In this document: piece by piece, positions 43,542-52,424 of the stretch
Layout: each line of letters starts with the position of its first letter
Position numbering within the stretch: position 1 is the stretch's first letter
DNA from: Halobacteriovorax marinus
GTDB taxonomy: Bacteria > Bdellovibrionota > Bacteriovoracia > Bacteriovoracales > Bacteriovoracaceae
NCBI GenBank assembly: GCA_002163155.1
Contig: MAAO01000006.1
Location: forward strand, 496,001-560,000
Length of the DNA: 64,000 bases
Reading direction: 5' to 3'
Notes under the pieces: generated by a model
Databases searched by the model: none
The model's input: only the letters and a program-made list of their open reading frames with translations
What the model was told of the DNA's origin: nothing
Made by a program: the position numbers and the translations under genes

Positions 43542-43947
43542 AATGAATATGAATTCCGATCCAACACCGATCTTCACTAAGTTCAATAATATCAAAAACA
43601 AAGTTATTTAAAATGGGAGTATCTCCAAAGGGAAGTTCTTTTTTAAGAGACCACCTTTGTATGGTATAAGAACTTATTTGATAGTCTGTTAAAAAATCTT
43701 CTATGACCTCATTTTCTTGAGCTCTATCGAATGGACCTAAGCATAGTCCTAGAATCTTGCAATGCTTTAAAGCTATTTTTGACAGATGATCAAGAGAGAA
43801 TTCATTTGTTTGATTCTTAAAAGTTAAAAATTCTTCATTTGTATAATTTAGAGTTAAGCCTTTGAATTTAAGACTGATCTCTTTTAAGAGCTGTTCTTTG
43901 TGCCCTTGTGGGGCCAAGAAAAAAAGAAATTGTCCATGCTGTGACAT
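43531..43947 (-). CDS. Small protein resembling the N-terminal part of RlmM-type rRNA methyltransferases
   Basis: 138 aa from ATG 43947 (GGGAGA upstream). The first 50 residues (FLFFLAPQGHKEQLLKEIS) and later LLSK-type THUMP-like wording recall the N-terminal ferredoxin-like plus THUMP part of RlmM, ending in WIGIH. No SAM-binding domain follows, so it would be an RNA-binding module only. The resemblance is tentative. The 3' end overlaps coiled-coil paralogue 2 by 11 bp. Confidence 0.4.
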   Translation of the reverse strand: MSQHGQFLFFLAPQGHKEQLLKEISLKFKGLTLNYTNEEFLTFKNQTNEFSLDHLSKIALKHCKILGLCLGPFDRAQENEVIEDFLTDYQISSYTIQRWSLKKELPFGDTPILNNFVFDIIELSEDRCWIGIHIHSNF

Positions 43948-44024
43948 TTGAAATATCTCCCGATTCATTGGCTATTTCATAGATCATAATATTATAATAA
44001 CATCAGTCTAAAGGTAGGGGTAGT

Positions 44025-44477
44025 ATGATAAAATCTTCGAAAAAAATTGCATTAGTGGCACATGATTCAAAAAAAGAAAAACTCATTACTTGGTGTAAGA
44101 AGTACAAGTCTGTCCTAGTTAATCACCAGCTCTTTGCCACAGGAACTACAGGTGTCTTACTTGAGAATGAATTAAATATTGAAGTGAAGAAGTTTATTTC
44201 AGGTCCATTGGGGGGAGATCAACAAATTGGCTCCTATATAGCGGAAGGAAAAATTGATGCTCTGATTTTCTTTTGGGACCCTCTAGAGAGTATGCCTCAC
44301 GATCCCGATATTAAGGCCCTGCTGCGTTTGGCAACAGTATGGAATATTCCCTTGGCCTGCAATCAAACTAGCGCAGACTTTCTTATCACCTCTCCCTTGA
44401 TCTCACAGGATTACAAAAGAGACTTGGAGCATTTAGAGCGTTACAAGAAAGAGAGAAAACTCATGACTGAGAAATAG
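44025..44477 (+). CDS. mgsA: Methylglyoxal synthase
   Basis: 150 aa. Converts dihydroxyacetone phosphate to methylglyoxal and phosphate. Seen: ALVAHDSKKEKL, FATGTTG phosphate-binding motif, the catalytic-Asp stretch SGPLGGDQQIG, FFWDPL, HDPDIKALLR and the end motif CNQTSADFLI. Matches the family length (about 150). Own RBS (AGGTAGGGG). Cytoplasmic bypass of glycolysis under phosphate limitation. Confidence 0.97.
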   Translation: MIKSSKKIALVAHDSKKEKLITWCKKYKSVLVNHQLFATGTTGVLLENELNIEVKKFISGPLGGDQQIGSYIAEGKIDALIFFWDPLESMPHDPDIKALLRLATVWNIPLACNQTSADFLITSPLISQDYKRDLEHLERYKKERKLMTEK

Positions 44478-44511
44478 TGACCCCTCGCGCATGGAAGTCT
44501 TCTAGTCATTT

Positions 44512-44712
44512 TTGAAATTTAGCTTTAAAAGTGAGATTCAAATTGATCTGGAGAAGAAATTGGCGCGTATTGCTAAAGTAGGAAAAGCATTTTTAATTGG
44601 ACAAGGGATAGTCTATCCAATTCAACATGGCTTTTTAAAAGTAAAGGGACCATTAAGGTCCCCTGAAATCAAAAAAATAAAAATTAAGAAACTATCTAAA
44701 CGTTTAAAATAA
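44512..44712 (+). CDS. Doubtful small basic open frame
   Basis: 66 codons from TTG with no ribosome-binding site; Lys-rich end (KKIKIKKLSKRLK). It contains the hairpin that probably terminates the RluA-family transcript and overlaps its stop by 9 bp. No homologue recognised. It may be chance. Confidence 0.2.
   Translation: MKFSFKSEIQIDLEKKLARIAKVGKAFLIGQGIVYPIQHGFLKVKGPLRSPEIKKIKIKKLSKRLK
44646..44662 (-). terminator. Probable terminator of the RluA-family transcript
   Basis: GGGACC, 5-nt loop, GGTCCC, followed on the minus strand by TTTACTTTT. Lies 42 bp past the RluA-family stop codon. Confidence 0.55.
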
Positions 44713-45531
44713 TCTTAATTCTCTTGGTAGTTCAAAGACATGATCTTCTTTTGAGATAGGGTCTTTGACTTCAACCTTGTGGGCCACCAGTTTAAGTCCT
44801 TCATCATTTTTATTGTCTTTACCATATTTAGGATCACCTATTATAGGGTTCTTAATCCTTGTAAAGTGTTGCCTAATTTGGTGAAACCTTCCTGTAGTTA
44901 TTTCAATTTCTACAAGCGAGCTGTGCTCCTCTTCTTTATGAACCTTATAAAGAGTGTTGGCACTCTTGCCTTCTAGCTTGAGGGTGATTTCTCCTTCTGG
45001 TGTTCTAAGTTGACCTAGAACTTCCGCTTGGAAAAACTCTCTAATGAGCTGGCTGCGTAGTGCCTTATTAAAAATACGGGCAACTTTTTCTTTATAAGCA
45101 ATAACCATAAGACCGGAAGTTTCTCTATCAAGTCTTTGAATGAGAAAGACACTAGCTCTATCTTTTTCCACCACTCTTAAAATAGAAGCCTGATCTCCAA
45201 ACTTCGTCCCTTGAGAAAGAATTCCTGCAGGTTTATACCAAACGCCCCAGGTCTTAGCATTGAAGATTTCACGACATCCTGATGTATCCACTTCACTAAT
45301 GGCAGGATCATAGTGACATTCAACATAGTCTTTTTCGGAAAGGGTAGATTTTGCACGGCGAACTCTCGTGAGCGGACCTTTGCCTTTTCTGCGTATCCAA
45401 ACTCCACCATTTGCTGCCAATTTTTTTAATTGGATTTTTGAAAGTGGTGTCTTTTCGGATAAGTAGTCTACAAGACTAGTTTTTGTTCCCTCTGGGACTG
45501 TTGTTCTAAAAGAAAACTTTTCTTGTGACAT
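44704..45531 (-). CDS. RluA-family pseudouridine synthase
   Basis: 275 aa from ATG 45531 (AAGG upstream; 2 bp after the preceding stop). An S4-like N-terminal part is followed by the catalytic motif QRLDRETSGLMV (Asp nucleophile) and GRFHQIRQHF, then HPI-type IKNPIIGDPKYG. Isomerises uridine in rRNA or tRNA; the position cannot be told. Operon with the Cys-rich gene before it. Confidence 0.92.
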   Translation of the reverse strand: MSQEKFSFRTTVPEGTKTSLVDYLSEKTPLSKIQLKKLAANGGVWIRRKGKGPLTRVRRAKSTLSEKDYVECHYDPAISEVDTSGCREIFNAKTWGVWYKPAGILSQGTKFGDQASILRVVEKDRASVFLIQRLDRETSGLMVIAYKEKVARIFNKALRSQLIREFFQAEVLGQLRTPEGEITLKLEGKSANTLYKVHKEEEHSSLVEIEITTGRFHQIRQHFTRIKNPIIGDPKYGKDNKNDEGLKLVAHKVEVKDPISKEDHVFELPRELRLF

Positions 45532-45533
45532 TA

Positions 45534-45842
45534 TTATAAACCTTGCGCCTCGGTCCAAGGACATCCTGGACAGCCTGATTGGCAACAGGCGTCATCGCGC
45601 CAGTCATCATCTGCTTTTTTGATTTCTCTTGTTTTTACAAAACAAACACCTTGATCATTTCTGAGTAGATCAAAGTCTCTTGGAGCATCCCAAGGACCAT
45701 GGACGGAACCTAGAGTTAGAGAGAGTTTGTATTGATGGGCCTCTGACTTTTCACTAAAAACGACAACGTAGTCTTGTTTTTCTGATTGAGTTACCCAGTA
45801 TTCCAATTTATCTGCTATATAATCCATGTTATATTTTTTCAT
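45534..45842 (-). CDS. Small protein with C-terminal CCxxGCxxCPW cluster
   Basis: 102 aa from ATG 45842. A longer start at 45977 would overlap the divergent radical SAM gene and is rejected. The last 15 residues hold CCQSGCPGCPW, similar to the metal-binding tails of DUF5522/OXLD1-type small proteins (CCGxGCxxCPY). The N-terminal part is a beta-rich domain (YVVVFSEKSEAHQYKLSLTLG). Co-transcribed with an RluA-type enzyme. Probably binds a metal; function unknown. Confidence 0.65.
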   Translation of the reverse strand: MKKYNMDYIADKLEYWVTQSEKQDYVVVFSEKSEAHQYKLSLTLGSVHGPWDAPRDFDLLRNDQGVCFVKTREIKKADDDWRDDACCQSGCPGCPWTEAQGL

Positions 45843-45879
45843 TTGTTGTTCATAACACAAGATACATAGAGAACAAACC

Positions 45880-46788
45880 ATGTATGACTTTCCTATAGAG
45901 TACGAAGAACCTGTATTTAGACCTCCCTCAGAGGGGAGAAGTTTTCTATTACAAGTGACAATAGGCTGTTCGCACAACCTGTGTACCTATTGCAATATGT
46001 ATCGTTCTAAGAAATATAGAGAGCGATCATTTGAAGAGATTAAAGCAGAGCTTCTGCGTACTCAACAGTATTTTCAGCGACTTAACTACACTCCAAGTAA
46101 GGTTTTTCTCTGTGATGGTGATGCCCTCGGCGCGTCTACTGAGCTGCTGGTTCAATGTCTGGATCTAATAAATGAACTCTTTCCCAGCGTCATGCGAGTT
46201 GGAATTTATGCCACTGCTGAGAATATGTTACAAAAGAGTGAGGAAGATCTCATGTTACTGGCTTCAAAGAAGCTCACTATTGCTTATTTAGGAATGGAGA
46301 GTGGGGCGGACTCAGTACTGCATATGATTGTTAAAGGGAATACTGCCAGTGATATGATTCGCGGAACAAGCAGGCTTAGGAAATGTGGAATAAAACTCTC
46401 AGTCATCGCAATGTTGGGAGTAGGTGGCAGAGAGAAGTCCGAAGAACATGTAAGAGAAACGGCAAAATTAATAAGTGATATTAGTCCTGAGTTCTTTTCT
46501 TTTTTAACTACTGTTGCTGTTAAGGGCACTCCTTTTAAGACAATGGTTGATAGAGGACGTATTGATATGCTCACCACAAAAGAGTTAACAACAGAAATGA
46601 GAGATGTTCTAAAAAATATAACTCCTTCCCAGGGAAGAATTATTTTTAGGGCGAATCATGTTTCGAATCAATATCCTCTTGGGGGAATTTTACCAAATGA
46701 TCAAGCGAGTTTAATTGAAACATTAAATGAATGGATCGAGGCCACTCCGGCTGGAGTTTATCCCGAAACCCCAGAGCACATGTTATAA
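45880..46788 (+). CDS. Radical SAM protein with CX4CX2C cluster motif
   Basis: 302 aa. C30-SHNL-C35-TY-C38: three Cys with an extra residue in the first gap compared with the usual CX3CX2C. A known subgroup has GCSHN.CTFCNMY, so this is a family trait. SAM-binding features follow (FLCDGDALGAS, GMESGADSVLHMIVKG). Reaction unknown. Starts only 37 bp from the divergent Cys-rich gene, so promoters share the gap. Followed 14 bp later by a DUF2489 gene. Confidence 0.87.
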   Translation: MYDFPIEYEEPVFRPPSEGRSFLLQVTIGCSHNLCTYCNMYRSKKYRERSFEEIKAELLRTQQYFQRLNYTPSKVFLCDGDALGASTELLVQCLDLINELFPSVMRVGIYATAENMLQKSEEDLMLLASKKLTIAYLGMESGADSVLHMIVKGNTASDMIRGTSRLRKCGIKLSVIAMLGVGGREKSEEHVRETAKLISDISPEFFSFLTTVAVKGTPFKTMVDRGRIDMLTTKELTTEMRDVLKNITPSQGRIIFRANHVSNQYPLGGILPNDQASLIETLNEWIEATPAGVYPETPEHML

Positions 46789-46802
46789 ATTAGGAAATAA
46801 AA

Positions 46803-47267
46803 ATGATCGAAAAATACTTCTTTGAAATTTTAATTGCATTAGTCTTTGTCATCTCTCTTATGAGTACAGTGATTTTCTTTCTTTGGAAAAAAGTTAAACA
46901 ACAAAGAGTAAATGAAAGAGATCAAGCTTTAAGAATAAAAGAAAAAGAAGAGTTTATTCTTTCAAGTTTAGATATTATTGCTAAGGCAGTTCTACAAGGG
47001 CAGTGTGAACTGTCAGAAGGTTGTATTAGAATCAGAATGCTACTGACAAAGTCACATTGCTTAAAAGCTGATGATCAAAATTATGAAACTATTTTTACTA
47101 TGTATGAAGATTTAAAGAATTTTAAGACTCATGAACAGAGAAAGTCTTTAACCAAGCAAGAAAGATTCCAAGAAGATGCAAATAGAATGAGAGTTGAAGA
47201 TAATTTTAAAATACCATTCTTGAAAGCGGTAAGTGTTCTTGCTAAAGAAGTTAAAGAGTTTCTCTAA
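46803..47267 (+). CDS. DUF2489-family membrane-anchored protein
   Basis: 154 aa. One N-terminal membrane helix (about 7-29), then a cytoplasmic helical domain. LQGQCELSEGCIRIRMLL and KQERFQEDANRMRVEDNF match the conserved core of DUF2489. No function known. Sits between the radical SAM and lgt genes, spaced 14 and 27 bp, so likely an operon with both. Confidence 0.8.
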   Translation: MIEKYFFEILIALVFVISLMSTVIFFLWKKVKQQRVNERDQALRIKEKEEFILSSLDIIAKAVLQGQCELSEGCIRIRMLLTKSHCLKADDQNYETIFTMYEDLKNFKTHEQRKSLTKQERFQEDANRMRVEDNFKIPFLKAVSVLAKEVKEFL

Positions 47268-47294
47268 GAAATACCTTTATGATAGAATAAATTC

Positions 47295-48086
47295 ATGAAT
47301 TACTACGTCCACAATTTATCTCCCATGGCCTTAGAATGGGGGTGGTTAATCCTTCCTTGGTATTGGCTGGCCTACATTGCAGGTTTCTTCATTGTATATT
47401 TTGGAATGATGGGTTTCGTAAAGTCTAAACTTATTAAATTATCTGCCAATGAAGTTCACAACTATCTGTCCTTTGGTTTCTTAGCTCTTCTTTTAGGTGG
47501 ACGCGTTGGTTATATCCTTATTTATAATTTGTCTTATTACGTAAGAAATCCCATGAAAGTTTTTGCTATTTGGGAAGGTGGAATGAGCTTTCATGGCGCT
47601 ATCATCGCCATCGCAGTTTACACATACCTCTGTGCTAAGAAATCAAATCGCTCGATGTTTGAATACGCTGACAGTATATGTCTTTGGGGACCCTTAGGAC
47701 TCTTCCTAGGACGTATGGCCAATTTTGTTAATGGCGAACTTGCGGGGAGAGTGAGTGATGTGCCTTGGGCCGTTATCTTTCCAAAGTTCTACGATCATTC
47801 TCCAAGGCATCCATCTCAAATTTATGAAGCAGTAAGTGAGGGACTTATTCTCTTTGTCATTATGCAAGTTCTTGGAAAGAAGAAGATAGATCAGAGAGGA
47901 TTTTGCTCAGGACTCTTTTTGAGCGTTTATGGGGTCTCTCGTTTTATAGTAGAGTTTTTTAGAAATCCTGATCCGCAAATTGGTCTCTATTTAAACTACT
48001 TCACTCTTGGGCAATTTCTATGCTTGCTCATGGTGATCTTAGGAATATTTTTAATGAAAAAGAGTGAGAGAAGTCCCTCACTCTAA
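47295..48086 (+). CDS. lgt: Prolipoprotein diacylglyceryl transferase
   Basis: 263 aa. Adds diacylglycerol to the lipobox Cys of prolipoproteins in the inner membrane. Seven membrane helices; GGRVGYILIYNL, GGMSFHGAIIAI (with catalytic His) and the Lgt signature GRMANFVNGELAGR. The window encodes several lipoproteins that would be its substrates. Length usual. Convergent with the lipoprotein gene, overlapping by 9 bp. Confidence 0.96.
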   Translation: MNYYVHNLSPMALEWGWLILPWYWLAYIAGFFIVYFGMMGFVKSKLIKLSANEVHNYLSFGFLALLLGGRVGYILIYNLSYYVRNPMKVFAIWEGGMSFHGAIIAIAVYTYLCAKKSNRSMFEYADSICLWGPLGLFLGRMANFVNGELAGRVSDVPWAVIFPKFYDHSPRHPSQIYEAVSEGLILFVIMQVLGKKKIDQRGFCSGLFLSVYGVSRFIVEFFRNPDPQIGLYLNYFTLGQFLCLLMVILGIFLMKKSERSPSL

Positions 48087-49814
48087 TAGGAATATGGCAT
48101 CTTTTGCAAAGTCACTGTAGAAGTCTTCGTAACTCGCCCTTTGAGCACTGATTTTCTTAACTTCTGATTCATATGACTCTCTATATTTTTCAGGAATTGA
48201 TCCATAGTCGAAAATATTAATATCGCTACTTTTCATATCTTCACCAGGATTTACCCAGGTAGAGAAAACTCCTGGAAACTTCCTCATCAGGTAGTCAATC
48301 ATACAACCAGGAAAGAGTTCAATCGTCATTTTTGCACAAGAGTTTAACTCATCCTCATCAATTACTATAGAGTCGTACATTGATCTGATAGAGTCTTTTA
48401 AGTCTTCTTTAGTTTTCTTCTTTCTCTTTTCTAATATTTCAAATGTGACACGTAGACGTTTAATGTGTTCAAGTTCTTCCATGTAGCCTTTTCTTTGATC
48501 CTCTGGAATATTGTCGTATTCAAAAGGATTGAATTCCCCACTTAAAATGGCAGCTTGATAGAGAAGGGGATACTTTTTTTCAATGTACTCAACGATACAG
48601 TTGAGGAACTCTTCTTCTTTCTTCATTTTCACACATTCATATTTCTTATTTTCTCCCCAAACGAAGTAGTCTTTTAAACCAATCCAAATGGAGGCTCCAG
48701 AGCCCGAAGCTAAGGCCCCAACTGCGGTTCCTTGAAAGACTCTAGCGTAACCGTTGGAGAAGAACTTTAAACGATCCTTATCTTGATCGGTAAGAAGTTC
48801 ATTCATGACTTTCTTACCGTCTTGGAGCTTCTTAAATCCTTTTACAGTTTTAGGCAGATTCCAAAGTTCATTTTTGAGTGATTTATTAGTGACTTTATTA
48901 ATTCCGTAATTTGATGGCTTAAATTCAAAGTTGGCAAGAAATTCATCTAACTCTTTAAACTTACTTTTTAGTTGATCCATAATTTTATCAGAAATACCTT
49001 CTGTATTGTTAATGAAGTACTCAAGTTCTCTATGCACAATTGTCACTTTATCTTTGAGCATCGCTTGTTGGATAATTCTTTGTTTAATAATCCCTTCATC
49101 AAACCACCAGTCAAACATACCTCCATCAAGTTGTGTGATACGTTTTTCTAATTGATTGGTATAGTATTGAAGGTTCTTGTCATCTTTGTAGAAAACCATC
49201 TTTTCGCTGACTTCTTTACCATTCTTAACAAATACAAGATCCACTTCTGCTCGGTCTCCCGAAAACTTATATTTTTTTAGAATATCTACATTGTAAGCAA
49301 GTGAAACACGCTCGTTAATTAGGTCTTCCATATCTTGTTTATAATTTTTAAACTTGGATACCCAGCCATCTACATTCTTTAAGAGAATCACCTCATCTTC
49401 GCTGAGTTCAAGACCTTCTTTTGATTTTTTGAAGATTTTTCCAAAGACTGCTGCACTAGCAACGGTTTCTTCTTCATCAAACATATAAAGAGAAACATAT
49501 TTATTATCATTCCAGTTTTTAAAAGTGTGCGTCCAAGAATCTTTCAATCTAGTCCACCATCCATCGCGGGGAAGTTTGACTTGCATTTTTGTACTTGAGC
49601 GCTTGATGAGTTTTTTCTTCTCTAATGCTTGTAGGAAGTTTTTATTATAATCATCTGTGATAAAGTTTTTGATAATGCCACCACAACCACTTTTTTCAGT
49701 AGCAACGCTGGCAGGTATTCTAGACTGCACAGTGTGGGGATAAATCTTACTTACCCTATTAGTTGAGCAAGAGAATAAAAGGGATAAACATATTATAAGT
49801 AGAGTCTTTTCCAT
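48078..49814 (-). CDS. Large lipoprotein of unknown family
   Basis: 578 aa. Lipobox LLFSC with Cys16. The rest is charged, helical with a few hydrophobic stretches (residues about 360-385: GTAVGALASGSGASIW). Two related blocks near the end, FLNCIVEYIEKKYPLLYQAAI and MIDYLMRKFPGVFS, each followed by PG/NPF and FDYGSIPEKYRESYESE-type wording, indicate an internal duplication (about 395-450 and 510-560). No family recognised; location outer or inner membrane. Confidence 0.75.
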   Translation of the reverse strand: MEKTLLIICLSLLFSCSTNRVSKIYPHTVQSRIPASVATEKSGCGGIIKNFITDDYNKNFLQALEKKKLIKRSSTKMQVKLPRDGWWTRLKDSWTHTFKNWNDNKYVSLYMFDEEETVASAAVFGKIFKKSKEGLELSEDEVILLKNVDGWVSKFKNYKQDMEDLINERVSLAYNVDILKKYKFSGDRAEVDLVFVKNGKEVSEKMVFYKDDKNLQYYTNQLEKRITQLDGGMFDWWFDEGIIKQRIIQQAMLKDKVTIVHRELEYFINNTEGISDKIMDQLKSKFKELDEFLANFEFKPSNYGINKVTNKSLKNELWNLPKTVKGFKKLQDGKKVMNELLTDQDKDRLKFFSNGYARVFQGTAVGALASGSGASIWIGLKDYFVWGENKKYECVKMKKEEEFLNCIVEYIEKKYPLLYQAAILSGEFNPFEYDNIPEDQRKGYMEELEHIKRLRVTFEILEKRKKKTKEDLKDSIRSMYDSIVIDEDELNSCAKMTIELFPGCMIDYLMRKFPGVFSTWVNPGEDMKSSDINIFDYGSIPEKYRESYESEVKKISAQRASYEDFYSDFAKDAIFLLE

Positions 49815-49947
49815 AGCTTAGCTTATCGGGATAATCACAAAAAGCTTTACTCTCTCTTTGTAAGTTATTGAAATTTTGAAGTTTTTGATTGTCGAGAAAC
49901 TTAAACACCTCTAGAATATAAGCATTGTTCATTTAGGAGGCAAGTTC

Positions 49948-50946
49948 GTGAAAGATACATATGATCGTATTAATAATATCTGCATTGTTATATTAACTTT
50001 TATTGCCGTCACTTTTGCTCTTATTTATACAAAGTCCATTCTCATTCCCTTTGTTATTTCACTCTTTGTTTTTGCTGTCTCAGGACCTGGCATTGAATGG
50101 TTTGAGAAGAAGTGTAAGCTTCCACGCATACTCGCAGTTATTGTGACCATGGGACTATTCATATTTGCTTCAGGTATTGTGAGTTTATTCATTGTTAAGA
50201 GTTTGAGTACTTTTATTGCGGGAATTGACGTTTATCAAGAGAGATTCACAACTTCCATAGAAAGCTCAATTGAATTAATCAAGTCGTATGGAATTGATTT
50301 AGATGGCTCACTTATTAAAGACAAATTAAAAAATTTACCTGTCTTCACAATCTTTAAGAAGTTTACGGGAGGAATTGTTTCTTTCGCCTCCAATATTGTC
50401 TTAGTTGTAATTATGGTTCTCTTTCTTCTAGCAGGAGAGGGAGTCAGTGAAATTAAAAGTACCATGTTAAAAGAAATTTTTCATAAGATTACTAAATATG
50501 TGGCCACAAAATTTACCATGTCATTCATTACAGCTTTAATTATAGGAGTTTTATTCTTTAGCTTACGTGTTGATTTAGCCTTTATGTTTGCTGTTCTAAC
50601 TTTTCTTTTAAATTTTATACCAAGTGTCGGTTCTATCATCGCCATCTTATTACCAGTTCCTGTTCTCTTTCTTCAATTTGGATTTGGATGGCAGTTTCCA
50701 ACTATTCTCATTATTTCAGGTCTTATTCAATTTCTTATTGGAAATGTTATTGAGCCAAAAGTTATGGGTGAGCATTTGGGGTTACACCCAATAGTGATTC
50801 TCTTATTTTTATTATTTTGGGGGCTTGTATGGGGAGTTCCTGGAATGTTCCTAGCGGTACCTATGACAGCTGTCATGAAAATAGTATTTTCTAAAATTGA
50901 GACGACTAAGAGATTAGCAGCTTTACTCGGCGGAGAGCTTTCTTAA
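49948..50946 (+). CDS. AI-2E/PerM-family membrane protein
   Basis: 332 aa with about eight membrane helices in the PerM pattern. The C-terminal block has NFIPSVGSIIAILLPVP, GNVIEPKVMG and the LFWGLVWGVPGMFLAVP stretch. Family members export autoinducer-2 or act as ion antiporters. Start is GTG or ATG near 49948 with AGGAGG upstream (GTG read here). 3' end overlaps the convergent gene by 4 bp. Confidence 0.9.
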   Translation: MKDTYDRINNICIVILTFIAVTFALIYTKSILIPFVISLFVFAVSGPGIEWFEKKCKLPRILAVIVTMGLFIFASGIVSLFIVKSLSTFIAGIDVYQERFTTSIESSIELIKSYGIDLDGSLIKDKLKNLPVFTIFKKFTGGIVSFASNIVLVVIMVLFLLAGEGVSEIKSTMLKEIFHKITKYVATKFTMSFITALIIGVLFFSLRVDLAFMFAVLTFLLNFIPSVGSIIAILLPVPVLFLQFGFGWQFPTILIISGLIQFLIGNVIEPKVMGEHLGLHPIVILLFLLFWGLVWGVPGMFLAVPMTAVMKIVFSKIETTKRLAALLGGELS

Positions 50947-51593
50947 ATAAGCTGTTCAGTGGGAATGTATTCCATGTCATTTTGAAAACTTGGACATTGC
51001 CGTTCAATTTTATCAAATTGGATTTGTCTGTCGGTCATCGATTGAATGCAATTATAGGTGGATCTTAAACTCTTAACTTTTGAGCATTTCTTTAAGATTT
51101 TTTCTTCAAGACAATTGAGTTTTACAACAACTGATTGTTCACTTGCTAAGAAGTGGGTGGAGTTAGGAAATCTATGGTGAATGCGTAGGTTTAAATGTTT
51201 TCTGAGGCGAGTGTCTAGAGAGATCGTATAAAAAGTATGTATGGCATGGGGAGAGAAATTTTCAATAATACACTGGTCTTCCTTGGCGAATTGAATTTTC
51301 TTATCCTTAAAACTCCACTTAAAGTAATCTCTTCTCTTTTCAATTTCATCTTTCTTTAAATGTTTAGCCTGGCAAGAGCAGAATTTATCGACTTCACCTA
51401 GAAATTCAAAATACATGGGCTCTGATTGATTCTTTAAAAGGTTTGGATAATGTTTCTTAGTGTAGGTGTGAGTGATAATTTTTTGAATACACTGAAACTC
51501 TAATGTATTAAATGTTGATGTTTGAACAAGTTCTTTGCCTTGCAGAGATATCGAAAAAATGAGAATGAAGAATCCTTGTACATACCGATTAAT
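50943..51593 (-). CDS. Exported Cys-containing protein with probable ATT start codon
   Basis: 216 aa if begun at ATT 51593-51591, which lies 5 nt after a GGAGG. That frame gives the signal peptide NRYVQGFFILIFSISLQG and mature KELVQTSTF. No ATG, GTG or TTG in this frame lies between a stop at about 51620 and ATG 51416, and starting at 51416 would remove the signal peptide and have no ribosome-binding site. The mature protein has paired cysteines (FCSCQ, CIIE, CLEEK..CS, CIQ, QCP). Role unknown. Either a true AUU start or an ATG that has mutated. Confidence 0.6.
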   Translation of the reverse strand: MNRYVQGFFILIFSISLQGKELVQTSTFNTLEFQCIQKIITHTYTKKHYPNLLKNQSEPMYFEFLGEVDKFCSCQAKHLKKDEIEKRRDYFKWSFKDKKIQFAKEDQCIIENFSPHAIHTFYTISLDTRLRKHLNLRIHHRFPNSTHFLASEQSVVVKLNCLEEKILKKCSKVKSLRSTYNCIQSMTDRQIQFDKIERQCPSFQNDMEYIPTEQLI

Positions 51594-51725
51594 AGGCGCC
51601 TCCAGGTTCTTGTATAGTATATCCTACCATGGATAAAGGCTTCTAGAGGGCAATAACTTTTAGGTTTTCCAAAAAACAGGTATTTAGAACTTCAAAATCA
51701 ACTTAGACTTTAATAGTTAGAAAAA

Positions 51726-51926
51726 TTATTTCTTCTTATTAATGGCTTCTTCGTATTTACGAATTTCTTCTGGAGATAAAGAAGTAGGTTCCATGCTTCT
51801 AATACTCTTCATGGAGTTCATCATTTGATCACATTTGTGAGTTGTTCCGTCTCCTTCAATGGGAGTGAACTTTCTCTTTTCTTTTAACCATGTGATCTCT
51901 TTTCCACAAAATTTACACTTCGACAT
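51726..51926 (-). CDS. Small zinc-ribbon-like protein
   Basis: 66 aa. CKFCGKEITW at the start and THKC later give a CX2C...HXXC metal site. Charged helical tail ending NKKK. 8 bp after the receiver gene on the same strand, so co-transcribed. Known small proteins of this kind bind zinc; the partner is not evident. Confidence 0.7.
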   Translation of the reverse strand: MSKCKFCGKEITWLKEKRKFTPIEGDGTTHKCDQMMNSMKSIRSMEPTSLSPEEIRKYEEAINKKK

Positions 51927-51934
51927 AACTTTTC

Positions 51935-52282
51935 CTAATTTGATAGATCTACTATTTTTTTAATATCCTCTAAAGAGAATGGTTTTTCAAGAATCATATC
52001 AGCTTTTTCAAGGGCCGGCTCATGACTCATCATGTCGGATATGGCTGAAAGGAAGACTATTTTGGCGTTTGTTAGGGGGCGAATTTTTTCGAATAATTCT
52101 ATTCCATTCATTTTTGGCATTTTGATGTCGAGCAGAATTATGTCAAATTTTTCTTTTACAACGAGTGGTGGAGCCATTTCCGGGTCGTTAACTGTCGTAA
52201 CTCTATGTCCTAGGAACTCAAATTCGTCTTTGAGGCATTCTGCTAATAGTTCTTCATCATCCACTACAAGAATATTTTTCAT
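51935..52282 (-). CDS. Single-domain response regulator
   Basis: 115 aa, receiver only: D8/D9/E10 acidic pocket, phosphosite Asp52 (ILLDIKMPKMNG), Thr/Ser in VFLSAIS and Lys in LEKPFS. No output domain, so it acts by protein contact (CheY/Spo0F-like) or as a phosphate sink. Kinase not adjacent. Confidence 0.9.
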   Translation of the reverse strand: MKNILVVDDEELLAECLKDEFEFLGHRVTTVNDPEMAPPLVVKEKFDIILLDIKMPKMNGIELFEKIRPLTNAKIVFLSAISDMMSHEPALEKADMILEKPFSLEDIKKIVDLSN

Positions 52283-52424
52283 GGACTAATTATTGCACGC
52301 TCGTATTTAATTGCAACTCAATATTCCTCTTAAATGACTCCCTGCGTACGTTGCCAACCTTTGATAAATGGGAGCTTTTGTATTAAATTGACTCAATCTA
52401 TATATTTTAATTAGAGGAAGATTA

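Noticed and set aside
44512-44712. Small basic open frame as a confident gene
   Set aside because: Kept only as low-confidence: no ribosome-binding site, and it contains the probable terminator hairpin of the RluA transcript.
45843-45977. Extension of the Cys-rich gene to a start at 45977
   Set aside because: It would overlap the first 98 bp of the divergent radical SAM gene, and the downstream ATG 45842 gives a normal-length domain.
51541-51620. ATG at 51584 as start of the exported Cys protein
   Set aside because: It is in a different frame from the downstream gene and gives no signal peptide.
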